From contig LR990064.1 in the NCBI GenBank assembly GCA_905147135.1, positions 10,372,001 through 10,436,000 on the forward strand: 64,000 nt of DNA, given 5' to 3'. Within the stretch, counting starts at the first letter, position 1. The number at the start of each line of letters is the position of its first letter. The notes under the pieces are model-generated. The model searched no databases, was not told the DNA's origin, and saw only the letters and a list, made by a program, of their open reading frames with translations. Below, piece by piece: positions 63,889 to 64,000 of the stretch. The position numbers were made by a program, and so were the translations under genes. This stretch comes from Blastobasis lacticolella. Its lineage: Eukaryota > Arthropoda > Insecta > Lepidoptera > Blastobasidae.

Positions 63889-64000
63889 TGTAGTATGTAT
63901 ACTTATTATGCTTAAGATGTACACTATGTAATAAATAGGCTTGTCTTATTACTAATAAAGCCAGTACTATCTCAACCTCGGACATCGTTTTATTTACATA
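63889..64000 (+). repeat. 3' LTR, partial
   Basis: The first 112 of an expected 128 bases; 110 are identical to the 5' LTR. The two differences are T/C changes (at 63972 and 63989 approximately). It continues beyond the window. Confidence 0.95.

Larger units (their letters stand above)
58027..64000 (+). mobile_element. Ty3/Gypsy LTR retrotransposon, 3' end cut by the window
   Basis: 5' LTR (58027-58154), a primer-binding site starting TGGCGACCCTGCC, a small membrane-protein ORF, gag, protease, pol with RT-RNase H-integrase, a polypurine tract and the first 112 bases of the 3' LTR. RT precedes RNase H and integrase, the Ty3/Gypsy order. There is no envelope frame after pol. The visible 3' LTR differs from the 5' LTR at 2 of 112 positions, so the insertion is young, although protease and pol carry a frameshift and a stop. 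It is about 6.0 kb. Confidence 0.95.

Overview
The window looks like insect nuclear DNA, most likely from a moth or butterfly. It is A+T-rich, has no bacterial-style operons, and is almost entirely made of transposable elements of kinds I recognise from Lepidoptera: several LINE families, tRNA-derived SINEs, Helitron-like repeats ending in CGCGGATGAAGTCGCGGG-type sequence, hAT/Harbinger/mariner-like MITEs, a DIRS element and a Ty3/Gypsy LTR element. I found no host gene, tRNA gene, rRNA gene or CRISPR array. Family names come from motifs read by eye, not from database searches.

Layout. 1-8.8 kb: LINE pieces, mostly on the minus strand (LOA/I-like RT, a CR1-like pair, an L1-like ORF1, an RTE element inserted in a SINE) and a Penelope-like end. 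8.8-15.9 kb: small repeats, a mariner-like MITE, a Harbinger-like MITE, a 145-bp tandem array and decayed LINE fragments. 16.2-18.5 kb: an RTE-like LINE carrying a 43-bp snapback hairpin. 19.8-22.5 kb: an endonuclease-like LINE fragment, Helitron-like repeats and a decayed RT. 23.2-25.1 kb: a non-autonomous hAT with an 8-bp target duplication. 25.9-35.3 kb: two copies of a ~1.1 kb repeat; the second is split by a near full-length 6.2-kb jockey-type LINE, whose own ORF1 is split by a 513-bp MITE. 36-43 kb: RT fragments, three copies of one SINE and a second copy of the CR1-like LINE. 43.0-51.4 kb: a pair of terminal inverted repeats enclosing a LINE, itself split by a 5.5-kb DIRS retrotransposon. 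52.5-55.9 kb: a second copy of the first hAT, containing another hAT and a 203-bp Helitron. 56-57.7 kb: LINE tail and LINE ORF1. 58.0-64.0 kb: a young Ty3/Gypsy element with 128-bp LTRs, running off the right edge.

The main value of the window is its record of nesting. At least six insertions can be dated relative to each other because target duplications, empty sites or interrupted reading frames are visible here: RTE in SINE, MITE in jockey ORF1, jockey in a duplicated repeat, DIRS in LINE, hAT in hAT, and Helitron in hAT. The least familiar coding feature is a small ORF in the LTR element (58334-58627) for a protein with a myristoylation-like N terminus and one membrane span.
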